Below are positions 32,693 to 43,030 of a stretch of 64,000 nt of DNA, one piece after another. The translations under genes and the position numbers were made by a program. This stretch comes from Pinus tabuliformis (Eukaryota; Streptophyta; Pinopsida; Pinales; Pinaceae): NCBI GenBank assembly GCA_031772625.1, contig CM062820.1:86472069-86536068 (forward strand), read 5' to 3'. The notes beneath the pieces are model-generated. The model was given only the letters and a program-made list of their open reading frames with translations, was not told the origin of the DNA and did no database searches. Each line of letters begins with the position of its first letter. The stretch's first letter is position 1.

Positions 32693-35087
32693 TGATATGA
32701 AGTGGGTCGTGCATAAAATTTAGGGGAAAGAGAAGTGGTATTCCTACTGTTACCATCTATTATAGAAATAATTTTCAGAGGACTTGTGAACATGAAAACC
32801 CAACAGGAACTACCGAGCCGCCAAAATACACAACCAACAATAGAACCACTAGAATGACAGAGAGCCAAGATATTGCCACATTTCAAATTATCATAGTGTA
32901 TGAAATAACAGTATTGGAGGGCTAAACCCACCAATGCTTCATCTTGAATTCAAGCAAAAAAAATATGATTTTAACATAGCTTTCCCTACTCAACAATCTA
33001 CAAAGTTGTGCTTCCTTATTCTCTCAAAATAATTGTGGATTGGGTACCTATATGTATGTTGGCGTACTTGAAGCATGTGGAGGTTGGCATGGATCAACAA
33101 AATAGAGAGAAGGAGAGTTAAGGATGAAGCTACATAGTGACAGAGATGGACACATAGCAAAAATGGAGATGAAGGAGGACAAAGGGACCCGGGGATGTGG
33201 TCCACATGCTCCTAGAGAATTGAAAAGAAACTAGCTACTGGAAAAGTCAAAACATAGCATGAGTAGACTATGCCCTTTTTATGTAGGAAATATAATATAT
33301 ATAATGAGATAAGTATTTTGATACTTGTGATGGATTGATGCCTCTCAAAATTTTCCATCCATTTAATTTATATAATTAAATTAATTTCCATTTAAATCAA
33401 ATAAGTCTGGAGATTGGGTACAGGTCTCTTCCTCCACTCAAATGAAAGCATGATATGTTAAGCTAAGAGATTCACAATGAGATCCATTGTATATCATTTC
33501 AGATCAAATTTAAGGAATCATAATAAAACCTCATGGATCAAATTAGGGCTCTATATTTGCTTGAAAATATATAGAAAATCAAAACAATCAACTCATTGTG
33601 GACCCTTTTAGAGTTTTACCGACACCATTTTCTTTGCATGTTAATATTTTTCTCAACACATTTTTAAAACAATAATGCAAGGAAAATCAATCTCTATACA
33701 TGTTAATATTTTCCTTAACACATTTTAAAAAATTAATACAAGTCAAAGAAATTGGCAAGGTTTGAAATTTCCTTGAACACTGGATATTATTCTCTTAACT
33801 GATTAGCAGTTTATTTGTTTATGGAAAAATAGAAAATAATTCATTGATGCATTCTTCACAAATAAAAATACACAATGGAAGTAAAATGAGGAACTGAGAA
33901 ATATATGCACACACATACAAATTTGACACTATTATTTTGCACTAAAAGTCCCGAGAAAGACCCTGAAGGGAAAACTGGTGCAACAGATGAGGGTTTATTT
34001 TACTATTCTTAAGAAAATATAGAGATTGCAATAATATACTTTCCAAACACTCAAACATATCTAGAAATATTTCTCCACTACCCCATCTAGTAGATTGACC
34101 TATAATTTCATTTTTTTCACTGCAAGGCCCAACTTGGCTTCCTCAAGTAATTTATACTCCCTTGGGATTATAATGATGCTTAGCCATGGTCCAACGTCAC
34201 ATTATGATAAAGGTTGTCTTGATTTGAAAATCAATCATGCTCAACCATGGTTAACCCATCGTAGCCCTAGAACAAGAAATGAAAGAGAAATCAAAATATC
34301 ACCGTGAATGACTGTTGTCAAGATGTTTCAATCAATAATAATAATATGAATTGTTCCACTTACATTAACGAAGCATTCGTGGAATGGAAGGTGGAGAAGC
34401 GATGCCCACATGCATTTCTCCTTGGAAACCGCCTACTTCACTGCGACTTGCACTATTGACAGTGCCGTTGGACAAGACTTGGCATAAAAGGTGGGGCTTA
34501 GTTTTAGGCCAAAGGTGGCATCAATGATCGAAGACATAATAAACACCATTAAAGTAGTACACATGAAACTCTGCATCAAAGCAACCATTTTTTCTTATGG
34601 AATAAGCTCTCCAATGGCAAACTATTTGCGAATTCGCAACCTTGCAGGGATGTTATGGGAGATATGTGAACACCAATTTATAAGGGAAGATGTTGGAATG
34701 TGAGGGGAAAATTCATGAGCAGGGGAAAATAAAAACTCAGTCTAATATAAAAGGACTTTGGGTTAGTTGACTTTATTTTGTGTACCGCATTGGTAGAGAG
34801 GCAACCAATATTTAGGGTGTTATTGGTCTATTAATGTGTATTGTTATTGTTGGATAATTTATTTGTTTAAATTCAAGGATGGACATATACAACCAGACAT
34901 ATGGATTCAATATTGATCATAAATACTTATTGCTAGATAATATACTTACTTATATTTAATGATGTACATATACAACCACAATCATTAATTGATCATAGTT
35001 GCCTTGGTAGAGAGATACATGTTTCTCGTAAAGAAGTGTAGGACAGTGGCAGTGATGTACAAAGCTTCTTTAGGATGGTAGCTGTAA
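32693..35087. other. No gene seen
   Basis: Mixed A/T-rich sequence. Frames up to about 109 codons occur (such as 32605-32934 minus) but show no recognisable domain, codon pattern or neighbours. There are small dispersed words only. Confidence 0.45.
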
Positions 35088-35092
35088 CGCCC

Positions 35093-36222
35093 ATGAGTCA
35101 TTGGTGCATTCGGGCGAGTTGGGCGCACCCACCGGGCGCGTTTAACTGAGTTTTGGTGAAAGTTGGCAATAGGCGGCCGACGAGTCGGGCGAACGGAACG
35201 ACGAGTTGGGCGTGTGCCCCAACGAGGCGACAAGATGGCTAGGCGAGTGGGTGAGCGACACACGAAAAGTCATTTGGTGAAATGGCTTTGTGTTGAGCAC
35301 CGCAAAGTTATATGGGTGGGTGGTCTCGTGTGTGGGTGCCCCACACCAAGTCAACGGGTTAAATTGCGGTGAAACACCAAAAGTCGGGTTGGCTTGGCCA
35401 TGGGCCAAAAACCCCACTTTGGCAATCCATCGTATAAACCAAGTGAGGCATTGGTGGTAAAGGGCATGAACGAATCATCTTGCAAGTATACGAAAAGGAG
35501 CTCTGTGTTACGGGTCGAGCTGCCTTAGCGGTGAGTTGAGATGAGCCCGCATGACGGGCGGCGGGATTGAATGCAGAACTCATCAGAGTCGGGTGGTGGA
35601 GTTACACGGAGCGTGGGAAAACTTGCTGGACGAGTCACAGGTTGCACCAATGGGTGAACAGCCAACTGTGACGAGTGGAATGGTGGTAACTCGGGTGTGG
35701 GAACCCACGTGTAGGGCAACCTGGTGTATGGGCGCCCGCCGGTCGACACGACGAGATGCTGGTGGTGGCGAGTTGTCTGGATAGAGAAACGAAGTGTGGT
35801 AGGGTGGCACGAGCTGCGGGCAAGTGCACCCATGTTGAACGACAATGACAGACACAACATAATGTTCAATGAAACACAAGTTGGGTCTCGAGCAAGGCTG
35901 AATGGTGCAGTGGTCAGGTCGGTGGACCGGTCGAGCTGCACGGCAGTGATTTTTGTAAAGTGTAAAAACGTCGGTAGAGTTCTTCTCCTGGTCACTTGTA
36001 AAGAAACATAATTTTATTATAAGTATTACTTGCATACTATTAGACTGTGTCTCTTGTTGGTTGAATGTTTTATTAATGTATTCTGGACAGTAATGTTTTA
36101 ACATGGTAAATAAGATAAATGTTAGGCGTAGATCAAGAAACAACTTAACAATGGAAAAAGTCAAGTGTTTGGCCAATGCCGCACGTTGGACAATTCATGA
36201 AAAAATAATTGGGGGCGTGACA
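35093..36222 (+). repeat. 5' LTR of the gag-less chromovirus
   Basis: Begins TGTAACGCCC and ends GGGGGCGTGACA, imperfect inverted termini. It is G/C-rich in the first 800 bases, with many CGAGT and GGGCG words. A TATAAA box at 35433-35438 is placed as expected for a plus-strand promoter. It contains about 40 bp near its 3' end that the other LTR has lost. Confidence 0.85.
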
Positions 36223-36224
36223 GA

Positions 36225-36236
36225 TGATATCAAAGA
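36225..36236 (+). promoter_or_regulatory. Degenerate initiator tRNA-Met primer-binding site
   Basis: TGATATCAAAGA, a decayed form of TGGTATCAGAGC, two bases after the LTR end. The homologous element at 59878 has the exact form in the same context (GGGCGTGACA, two bases, PBS). Confidence 0.65.
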
Positions 36237-36239
36237 AAA

Positions 36240-36972
36240 TTGCAGAGAACAGGTATGTATGCAGTCTGAAGTTTTGAATAGGAAATCTTGGATTCATAGT
36301 TTGGGTTTCTTGGACTTGGTGGTTCATGGCAAGACCATCCAAGCATTGCTGGACATAGAGGCCACACATAACTTCATGATGACATGGCTAGCAAGAGAAG
36401 TTGGGTTGCAGATTTTTCCATCAGACGTGGAGGTCAAGGCAGTGAACTCAAGGGCTAGAGTGGCAAGTTTGGCACACGAAGTGTCGGTGCAAATCAAAGA
36501 CAGGCAGGGTCGGTTGGACTTCACAGTGATGGAGATGAACGATTTTGACATGATAATGGGGCAATATTTCTTGAAAGGAAATAGAGCAGTTATTGTTCCC
36601 TTTTGCAATGAGGTTATACTGATTGGAGGATCACAGACTTGCACTTTGCCTACTCATAAGCAAAGGAAGGAAGTCAAGGTGCAACATGTTTCTGCACTAA
36701 GTTTGGAGAAGGCTATGCAGGAGTCAGATGTAGAGACATATGCGATAGTTATCAGAGAGGTCGATGGCAATGATGGAGTGGGGACGCCTGTTCCAGCTGA
36801 GATTTCCGAGGTGCTGGCCAAGTATGCAGATTTGATGCCCGATGAGCTACCAAAGAAGCTTCCACCAAGGTGTGCGGTGGACCATAGCATTGAGCTAGAG
36901 CTAGGGAAACAACCTCCGGCTAAAGCTCCTTATCAGTTGTCAGGACCTGAGTTGGAGGAGTTGAAACAATAG
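36240..36972 (+). pseudogene. Chromovirus protease with altered active site
   Basis: Plus-strand frame with F-L-D-L-V-V-H-G-K-T-I, then L-L-D-I-E-A-T-H-N-F-M near 36350-36382, where D-S-G-A-T-H-N-F is the family norm. The catalytic Asp remains but Ser-Gly have become Ile-Glu, which should inactivate it. It continues with F-T-V-M-E-M-N-D-F-D-M-I-M-G, the second half of the retropepsin fold, and a spacer with D-E-L-P-K-K-L-P-P-R leading to RT. It ends in a TAG at 36970-36972. The frame can be read back into the LTR, but the real N terminus (gag) is missing. Confidence 0.75.
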
Positions 36973-38268
36973 TTAAAGGAGTTAACTAATGTAGGTTTCA
37001 TAAGGCCTTCAAGGTCCCCCTATGGAGCTCTAGCATTTTTCTAGTGGAAGAAAGATACGAATGAGCTACAGATGTGCTGTGATTATCGTGCTCTCAGCAA
37101 AAAAATGATAAAGAACATGTATCCTTTGCCATTAGCTGCAGATTGCTTCGATAAGCTTGTGAAAGCCCAAGTGCTTTCTAAGCTTGATTTGAGACATGGG
37201 TACTATCAGGTGCAGATAGCAGAAGGAGATGAGAGGAAGACCACAATTGTGACAAGATATGGAAGCTTTGAATTCCTTGTCATGGCATTCAGGTTGTGCA
37301 ATTCTCCTACTACGGTTTGGACTTTGATGAATGATGTACTATGTCCATACTTGGATTCGTTCGTAGTGGTGTACTTGGATGACATCGTGGTGTACAGTGA
37401 TAACATGGAGGATAATAAGAAAGACTTGGATCTGGTGTTTGAGGCACTGAAGAAGAGTCAACTGTACTTGAAGAAGTCGAAGCGCGTGTTTTCCCAAATC
37501 GAGATTCTGTTCCTTAGGCACATTGTGGGTCAAGGGTACATATGGATGGAGCCAAACAGGGTGAAGGCGATAGAGGATTGGGTTGAACCGAAGAATTTCC
37601 ATGATATGAGGGTGTTTTTGGGCATGAGCAACTACCAATGCAAGTTTGTAGATTGGTATTCCAAAGTGACATCGTCACTGACAGACCTTCTAAAGAAGGA
37701 CAAACGATGGAGTTGGACAGAGAAATGTCATATGGCATTTGATGATTCGAAGAAGAGGATGGTTTCAGCAGCAATACTGAAGTTACCGGACTTCGAGCGA
37801 CTGTTTGAGGTACACACACATGCTTCAGATTTTATGATAGGAGGAGTTCTTATGCAGGATGGGCATCCTATGGCGTATGAGAGTCAGAAGTTGCAGGATA
37901 GAGAACATAGGTATCTGGTTCATGAGAAGGAGATGACTGCAATCATCCACTGTTTGTAGTTATGGAGGTATTACTTGATTGGGAAGCCTTTTGTTGTTAA
38001 GACTAACAATATTGCATCGAGTTATTTTGCATCACAACCAAAGCTATCAGTGAAGCAATCTCGTTGGCAAGACTTTTTGGCAGAGTTTGACATGACTATT
38101 GAGTACAGGCTGGGTAGATTCAATGCAATTGCAGATTCCCTTAGTAGGAAGGGACAACTAGCAGCATTGGAGGGGGAGGAAGACTGGGCAGCACGAAGTT
38201 GGAGTCGAGTACAGATGACAAAAGAGACGCAGAATAAGATCAAGGAGAGCATTGAGACTGATACTTAG
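36973..38268 (+). pseudogene. Chromovirus reverse transcriptase and RNase H (broken)
   Basis: Motifs in order: C-D-Y-R-A-L-S-K, S-K-L-D-L-R-H-G-Y-Y-Q-V, then Y-L-D-D-I-V-V-Y-S with the catalytic Asp pair (codons 37372-37383), thumb and connection (F-L-G-M-S-N-Y), and RNase H. In RNase H the expected T-D-A-S has become T-H-A-S (codon 37819-37821), losing the first catalytic Asp. The domain ends with A-D-S-L-S-R-K near 38130. In-frame stops interrupt it near 37042 and at 37957-37959, both TAG where Gln, Arg or Trp is expected. The enzyme family copies element RNA into DNA; this copy is inactive. Confidence 0.85.
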
Positions 38269-39330
38269 GCACAAAATATAGTGAAGCAGATAAAGGAGGG
38301 GAAGACACAAAAGTTTTTTCTCTGAGATGGAATCTTATTATTTGGGAACCGACTCTATTTTCCAAAGCCATCTAGACTTAGGAGGCACCTTTTGAAGGAA
38401 TGCCACGATTCTCCATGGGCTAGCCACCCAGGGCAGCGTCATTCTTTTGCATTATTGGAGAGACGATTCTTTTGGGAGAAGATGAGGGAGGATGTAGAGG
38501 AGTATGTACATACGTGCATCATTTGTCAGTAAGACAAATTGGACACCCAGAGGCAGGGAGGGTTGTTGGAGAATTTACCAATTCCATAGAGACCATGGAT
38601 GGGTGTATCAAGGGACTTCATTACACAGTTACCGCGGGTGCAGGGATACAATGGGATCATGGTCATGGTCAATCGTTTTTCCAAGTATGTTGTCTTCATT
38701 CCAACAAAGATACCTTGTGGAGCCGAGAAGACTGCGGAGTTGTTCTTCAAGAACATAATGAAGTATTGGGGGATGTCATTGAGCATTGTGTCAGACTGAG
38801 ATCCACGATTTACAGGCAGATTTTGGACCACACTATTTAAGCTAGTCGGGACAGAATTGTTGATGAGTTCGAGTTACCATCTGCAGATAGATGGGCAGAC
38901 TGAGCAAATCAATGCATTGCTGGAGGACTACTTGAGACATTATGTGACGGCTGATCAAAAGAATTGGCCTGAACTCTTAGATGTAGCTCAGTTCAGCTAC
39001 AACATGCAGAAGAGTTCTGCGACATGGTATAGTCCATTTGAGTTGGTGAATGGATAGTTTCCAGTTGCTCCTCACGCTATATTAACGAGAGGTTTCTTGA
39101 GGAGTCCTCATGCAAAGAAGTTCATGATGGCTTGGGATGAGACTTTGGAGTTAGCACAGTTGTGCTTGCACGAGGCTGCAAGGAGAATGAAGAGATGGGT
39201 AGATAATGACAAGCGGGATGCACACTTTAGTGTGGGAGATATGTTTTTTCTCAAGATTACCAAAGATCAGTTTCAGCCACCTAAGGGGACTACGAGATCT
39301 TTGATGAGGAAGTATGAGGGGCCATTTTGA
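38269..39330 (+). pseudogene. Chromovirus integrase (broken)
   Basis: The zinc region shows H..H..C-I-I-C (E-C-H-D-S-P-W-A-S-H near 38400; H-T-C-I-I-C near 38515). The core carries R-D-F-I-T-Q-L-P with Asp near 38610, S-I-V-S-D with the second Asp near 38800, and D-G-Q-T-E-Q-I-N with Glu near 38900. The downstream part has V-G-D-M-F-F-L-K and K-Y-E-G-P-F. Stops fall at several Gln, Glu or Arg positions (TAA, TAG, TGA), plus at least two frameshifts. It follows RNase H directly, as in all Ty3/gypsy elements. Confidence 0.85.
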
Positions 39331-39722
39331 GTGAAGAAGTGAGTTGGGGAGGTTGCTTATGAGCTGGAGCTTCCGTGCCACATGCATGTGAAACATCCTA
39401 TTTTCCATATTAGTTATTTGAAGAAGTGTCAACTTGATGCAGAACATCCAGAGAGGGTGGAGCCACCAAGGGGACCAGCCATGATTGTTGATAGACCAAA
39501 TCTTGTGTTAGAGAAGATTTTGGATCATCAGACGATGAGACTTGGGAGTCATGTGGGATGGGAATTTCTCAATAGATGGAAGGATGCACTGCAGGAGGAT
39601 AACTGGGAAACAGAGGACTCACTGTGGAGATGGAAGCGAAAGATTGCGATGTACGCCAGGAAGCTACGGAGGATAGCTGGATTGTCGACGATGACAATGA
39701 ATATAGGTGGGGGAGAATGTAA
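39331..39722 (+). pseudogene. Integrase C-terminus with chromodomain-like tail; stop codon inside the 3' LTR
   Basis: After K-H-P-I-F-H-I-S-Y-L-K-K-C comes I-L-D-H-Q-T near 39520 and W-E-F-L-N-R-W-K-D...N-W-E-T-E-D, the pattern of a plant chromovirus chromodomain (aromatic-x-x-x-W-K...W-E). Such domains bind chromatin and can guide insertion. A frameshift near 39650 leads to a final S-W-I-V-D-D-D-N-E-Y-R-W-G-R-M whose last codon uses the T-G of the LTR and whose TAA is at 39720-39722. The codons for R-W-G-R are also the polypurine tract (AGGTGGGGGAGA). Confidence 0.7.
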
Positions 39723-40825
39723 CGTCCATGAGTCACTGGTGCATTTGGGCAAGTCGGGTGTGCCCACCCAGTGTCTTTAACCAAGTTTTGGTAAACGTTG
39801 GTGATGGGTGCACGACGAGTGGGGATGAGCTGGGCAGATGGAACAGCGAGTTGGGTGCACACCCGAACGAGGCAACGAGCTAGATGAGTGAGCAGGTGAG
39901 TGACACGTGAAAATTCATTTGGCGAAATGGCTAAGTGTTGAACAACGCGGACTTATATGGGTGGGCGGTCCCGTGTGTGGGCGCCCCACACCAAGCCGAT
40001 GGGTTAAATTGAGGTGAAACACAAAAAGTCGGGTCATCTTGGCCATGGGCCAAAGCCCCCACTTTGGCAAGCCATTATATAAACCAAGCGAGGCATTGGT
40101 GGCAAAGGGCATGAATGGATCATCTCACAAGTCTACGAAAATGAGCTCTGTGTTACGGGTCGAGCTACGTAAGTGGTGAGTTGAGAAGAGCCCACATGAC
40201 AGGCAGTGGGATTGAATGCAGAATGCAGCAGAGTCAGGTGGTGGAGTTACACAGAGTGCAGGCAGACTTAGCGGACGAGCCGCAGGTCGCACTGCCGGGT
40301 GAACAACTAATCGCGACGAGCTAAACGATGGTAACTCGAGTGTGGGAACCCATGGGCAGGGTGACCTGGTGTATGGGCACCCGCTAGTCAACACGACAAG
40401 TTGCGGGTGGTGGCGAGTCGTGCAGACAGAGAAACGAAGTGCGGTGGGGCAGCACAAGCTTCGGGCAAGTACGCCCATGCTAAACGACGACAACAGACAT
40501 GACACAGCGTTCGGTGAAACATGAGTTGGGTCTCGGGCAAGGCTTAATGGTGCAGCGGTCGGGTCGGTGGACCGGCCGAGCTGCATGACAACGATTTTTG
40601 TAAAGTTTAAAAACGTCGATCGAGTTCTTCTCTTGGTCATTTGTAAAGAAATAAAATTTTATTAATTCTTACTTGCATACTATTGGATTGTGTCTCTTGC
40701 TGATTGAATGTTTTATTAATGGATTCGACACATTAATGTTTTAACATGGTAAATAAGATGAATGTTAGGTGTAGTTTGGGAAATAGTTTAACAATAGAAA
40801 AAGTTTAAGTGTTTGGCCAATGACA
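39718..40825 (+). repeat. 3' LTR of the gag-less chromovirus
   Basis: Begins TGTAACGTCC after the polypurine tract and ends AATGACA before TSD GTAGC. TATATAAA at 40076-40083 matches the box in the 5' LTR. About 40 bp near the end are missing relative to the 5' LTR. Confidence 0.85.
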
Positions 40826-40830
40826 GTAGC

Positions 40831-41229
40831 AGTGTTGTGTGAAGTTTTCAAACTTGAAGGCCCACACTAGACATTGCGAAAGAAGAGTCTGACAAGGAGA
40901 TGTCTCTATTGCCATTCCCACCATTCCTTAGATGTCACTTTAGCTTTTGTGATTGCCAAACGAAACAATCACTTCAGTTTTTATGATTGTTACAGCAAAC
41001 CCTGCATGTTCAAAATTGGCCTATCTTAAATTGGCGTATCTTTTAGTGCTTTACCTAAAATAAACACGTCATCCCTTGTCCCTCTATGTCATTGGATGCT
41101 GATTCTTGTGGTTGAAATTGGAACCTTTCCCTCACGAGATCGATGGTTCTTAATATTCTCCGATGCCATGGCATGAGATAGGGGCGATACGACTTCATAA
41201 TCTTCAACCCCATGCTGTGAGATAAGGGG
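40831..41229. other. No gene seen between two elements
   Basis: Plain intergenic sequence. The start (GTTTTCAAACTTGAAGGCCC...AGACATTGCGAAAG) resembles 59170-59210, suggesting a small dispersed repeat. GATAAGGGGC-type words recur near 41160-41230. Confidence 0.4.
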
Positions 41230-41234
41230 CATTG

Positions 41235-41567
41235 TGTTATGAAACTAGCTCAAGAAAAGATAGAAAAGAAAGATCAATGCCTTAGAATTCGACCTCTTCG
41301 AGGGGGCAACCTCCTTTACATTACATAAATGAACAATTCTTGGATGATACAAATGACAAAACCTCCTTTCTATATATAGGAGTCTAAGGAGTCACAATAT
41401 AATCCAGCCGACCTAACAATAATAATATAAAGCCACAAAAATAACAATAGAGGGATTCTATGGGGCACAGAAATAACAATATGGGGGTAATAGGGGCACA
41501 ACAATATAAATAAGGGGTATAACTACAATAGTAATGGGGTAATCACTAGTATTATAGGGACCCAACA
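41235..41567 (-). repeat. 3' LTR of the young chromovirus
   Basis: TGTTATGAAAC...GGGACCCAACA. A TATATATAGG word near 41370 would serve as TATA box on the minus strand, leaving about 190 bp of U3. The polypurine tract follows at its right edge. Confidence 0.95.
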
Positions 41568-41585
41568 TGCCCCTCTCCTTCAAAA
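41568..41585 (-). promoter_or_regulatory. Polypurine tract
   Basis: The minus strand reads TTGAAGGAGAGGGGCA and then the LTR. It primes plus-strand DNA synthesis in this element family. Confidence 0.85.
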
Positions 41586-41596
41586 AAGTGTTGTCC

Positions 41597-43030
41597 TCAA
41601 CGCTTGAGTAGTTCTGGATACTTCTGCATAAAATTTTCATCCTCCCATGTGGAATCTTCAGCAGATAAGTTCTTCCACTTGATAAGATACTCTGAAATTG
41701 ATCGATTTCGTAGCTGTCGAGTTCTTGTTTCTGTGACTGCTTCCGGTTCCAATATAATTTTTCCTTCCTCGTCAAGTTCTGGCAATATTGTTTGAACTGG
41801 GAGCTTGTCGCCTATAACCTTCTTTAAACATGAAACATGGAAAACTGGGTGCAATCGAGAAGCTGCAGGAAGCTCCAATTTGTATGCCATAGTACCAATC
41901 TTTTGCAACACCTTGTACGGACCATAATACTTTGGTGATAATTTATTATCCTTCTTAGCTTGCTTTAGGGACATTTGCTTATATGGTTGTAGCCGTAGGA
42001 ATACCCAATCACCTACATCAAAACTTCTTTCACTGCGATGTTGATCTGCCTGTTGTTTCATTCTATTTTGTGCCAACACGAGGTTATCCTTTAAGAGTTG
42101 GAGGACTTGTTGTTGATGTTCGATGTGATGTTCCACTGCCTGAACCTTAGAATTTTCTCTTAAATATGATGTGATGGATGGTGGTTGATACCCATAAAGT
42201 GCCATAAATGGGGTCATTTTTGTTGCTGTATGGAAGGAAGTGTTATACCACCATTCAGCCAGAGGCAACCATTTGACCCATTGTGTCTGTTTATCAGATA
42301 CAAAGCAACGAAGATATCCTTCCAAACATTTGTTTACTATCTCAGTTTGCCCATCAGATTGAGGATGATAAGATGAGCTATGAGCTAACTGAGTACCAAG
42401 ACAAGAAAATAATTTGTCCAAAAATTTCCAGTGAAAATGGGATCTCTGTCACTTACAATAATCTTTGGGTTTCCATGTAGCTTTTGAACTGTTTCCATAA
42501 ATGCAGTAGAAACTGTACTGGCTTTAAATGGATGTGATAATGCACAAAAGTGTGCATACTTGGTAAGTCTGTCAACTACCACCATGATGACACTCTTTCC
42601 CTCAGACTTGGGTAAACCTGTGATAAAATCCATTGAAACCTCCTCCCAACGTTGGCTTGGAATGGATAAAGGTTGTAATAGACCCGTGTCTTAATTGTTT
42701 CAACTTTATTTTGTTGGCAAACCAAACATTCCGCCACAAACTTTTGAATATCTGATTTAAGGCCATCCCAAAAAAATTCCTTCTTAACCCTGTGGTAAGT
42801 TTTTAAAAATCCTGAGTGCCCTCCTAAGGGAGAAGTGTGCAATTCCATAAGAATCTTTTGTTTTAGCTGGGAATTCTTACAGAGGTATAAGCGATCTTTG
42901 TACCATAACGAATCATTTTGCCAGCTAAATGTATCAGAAGTACTGGAATCTTGTTGTAGCTTTCGAATAAGTGCCCACACTTCTTCGTCATTCTTCCATT
43001 CCTCCTTGCTTCGTTTATCCAATCTGGTTG
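41597..43030 (-). pseudogene. Chromovirus integrase with C-terminal chromodomain (frameshifted)
   Basis: Three overlapping frames carry one integrase. First the zinc region: E-L-H-T-S-P-L-G-G-H-S-G and C-L-V-C-Q-Q-N-K (42720-42850). Then the core: M-D-F-I-T-G-L-P with Asp near 42625, I-V-S-D-R-D-P-I-F near 42470, and D-G-Q-T-E-I-V with Glu near 42350. Then the GPY/F region: K-Y-Y-G-P-Y-K-V near 41930. The last 60 residues hold Y-L-I-K-W-K-N-L and S-T-W-E-D, a chromodomain. Frameshifts fall near 42650 and 42415. All three catalytic acids are present. The stop near 41597 precedes the polypurine tract by a few bases. Confidence 0.9.

Larger units (their letters stand above)
35093..40825 (+). mobile_element. 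Gag-less chromovirus with 1.1-kb LTRs, TSD GTAGC
   Basis: LTRs at 35093-36222 and 39718-40825, with GTAGC at 35088-35092 and 40826-40830. Inside, on the plus strand: decayed PBS, protease, RT-RNase H, integrase and a chromodomain-like C terminus ending in the polypurine tract. No gag lies between PBS and protease, so a deletion removed it. LTR divergence is high, about 13 differences in the first 61 bases by eye, mostly transitions, so it is an old insertion. Confidence 0.9.

Noticed and set aside
32605-32934. 109-codon minus-strand frame, possible host gene
   Set aside because: It begins inside the tandem duplication, has no domain, and nothing in its surroundings suggests a gene.
35583-36176. 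197-codon minus-strand frame
   Set aside because: Antisense to a G/C-rich LTR, where long chance frames are expected; no domain visible, and the same region of the partner LTR is not open throughout.
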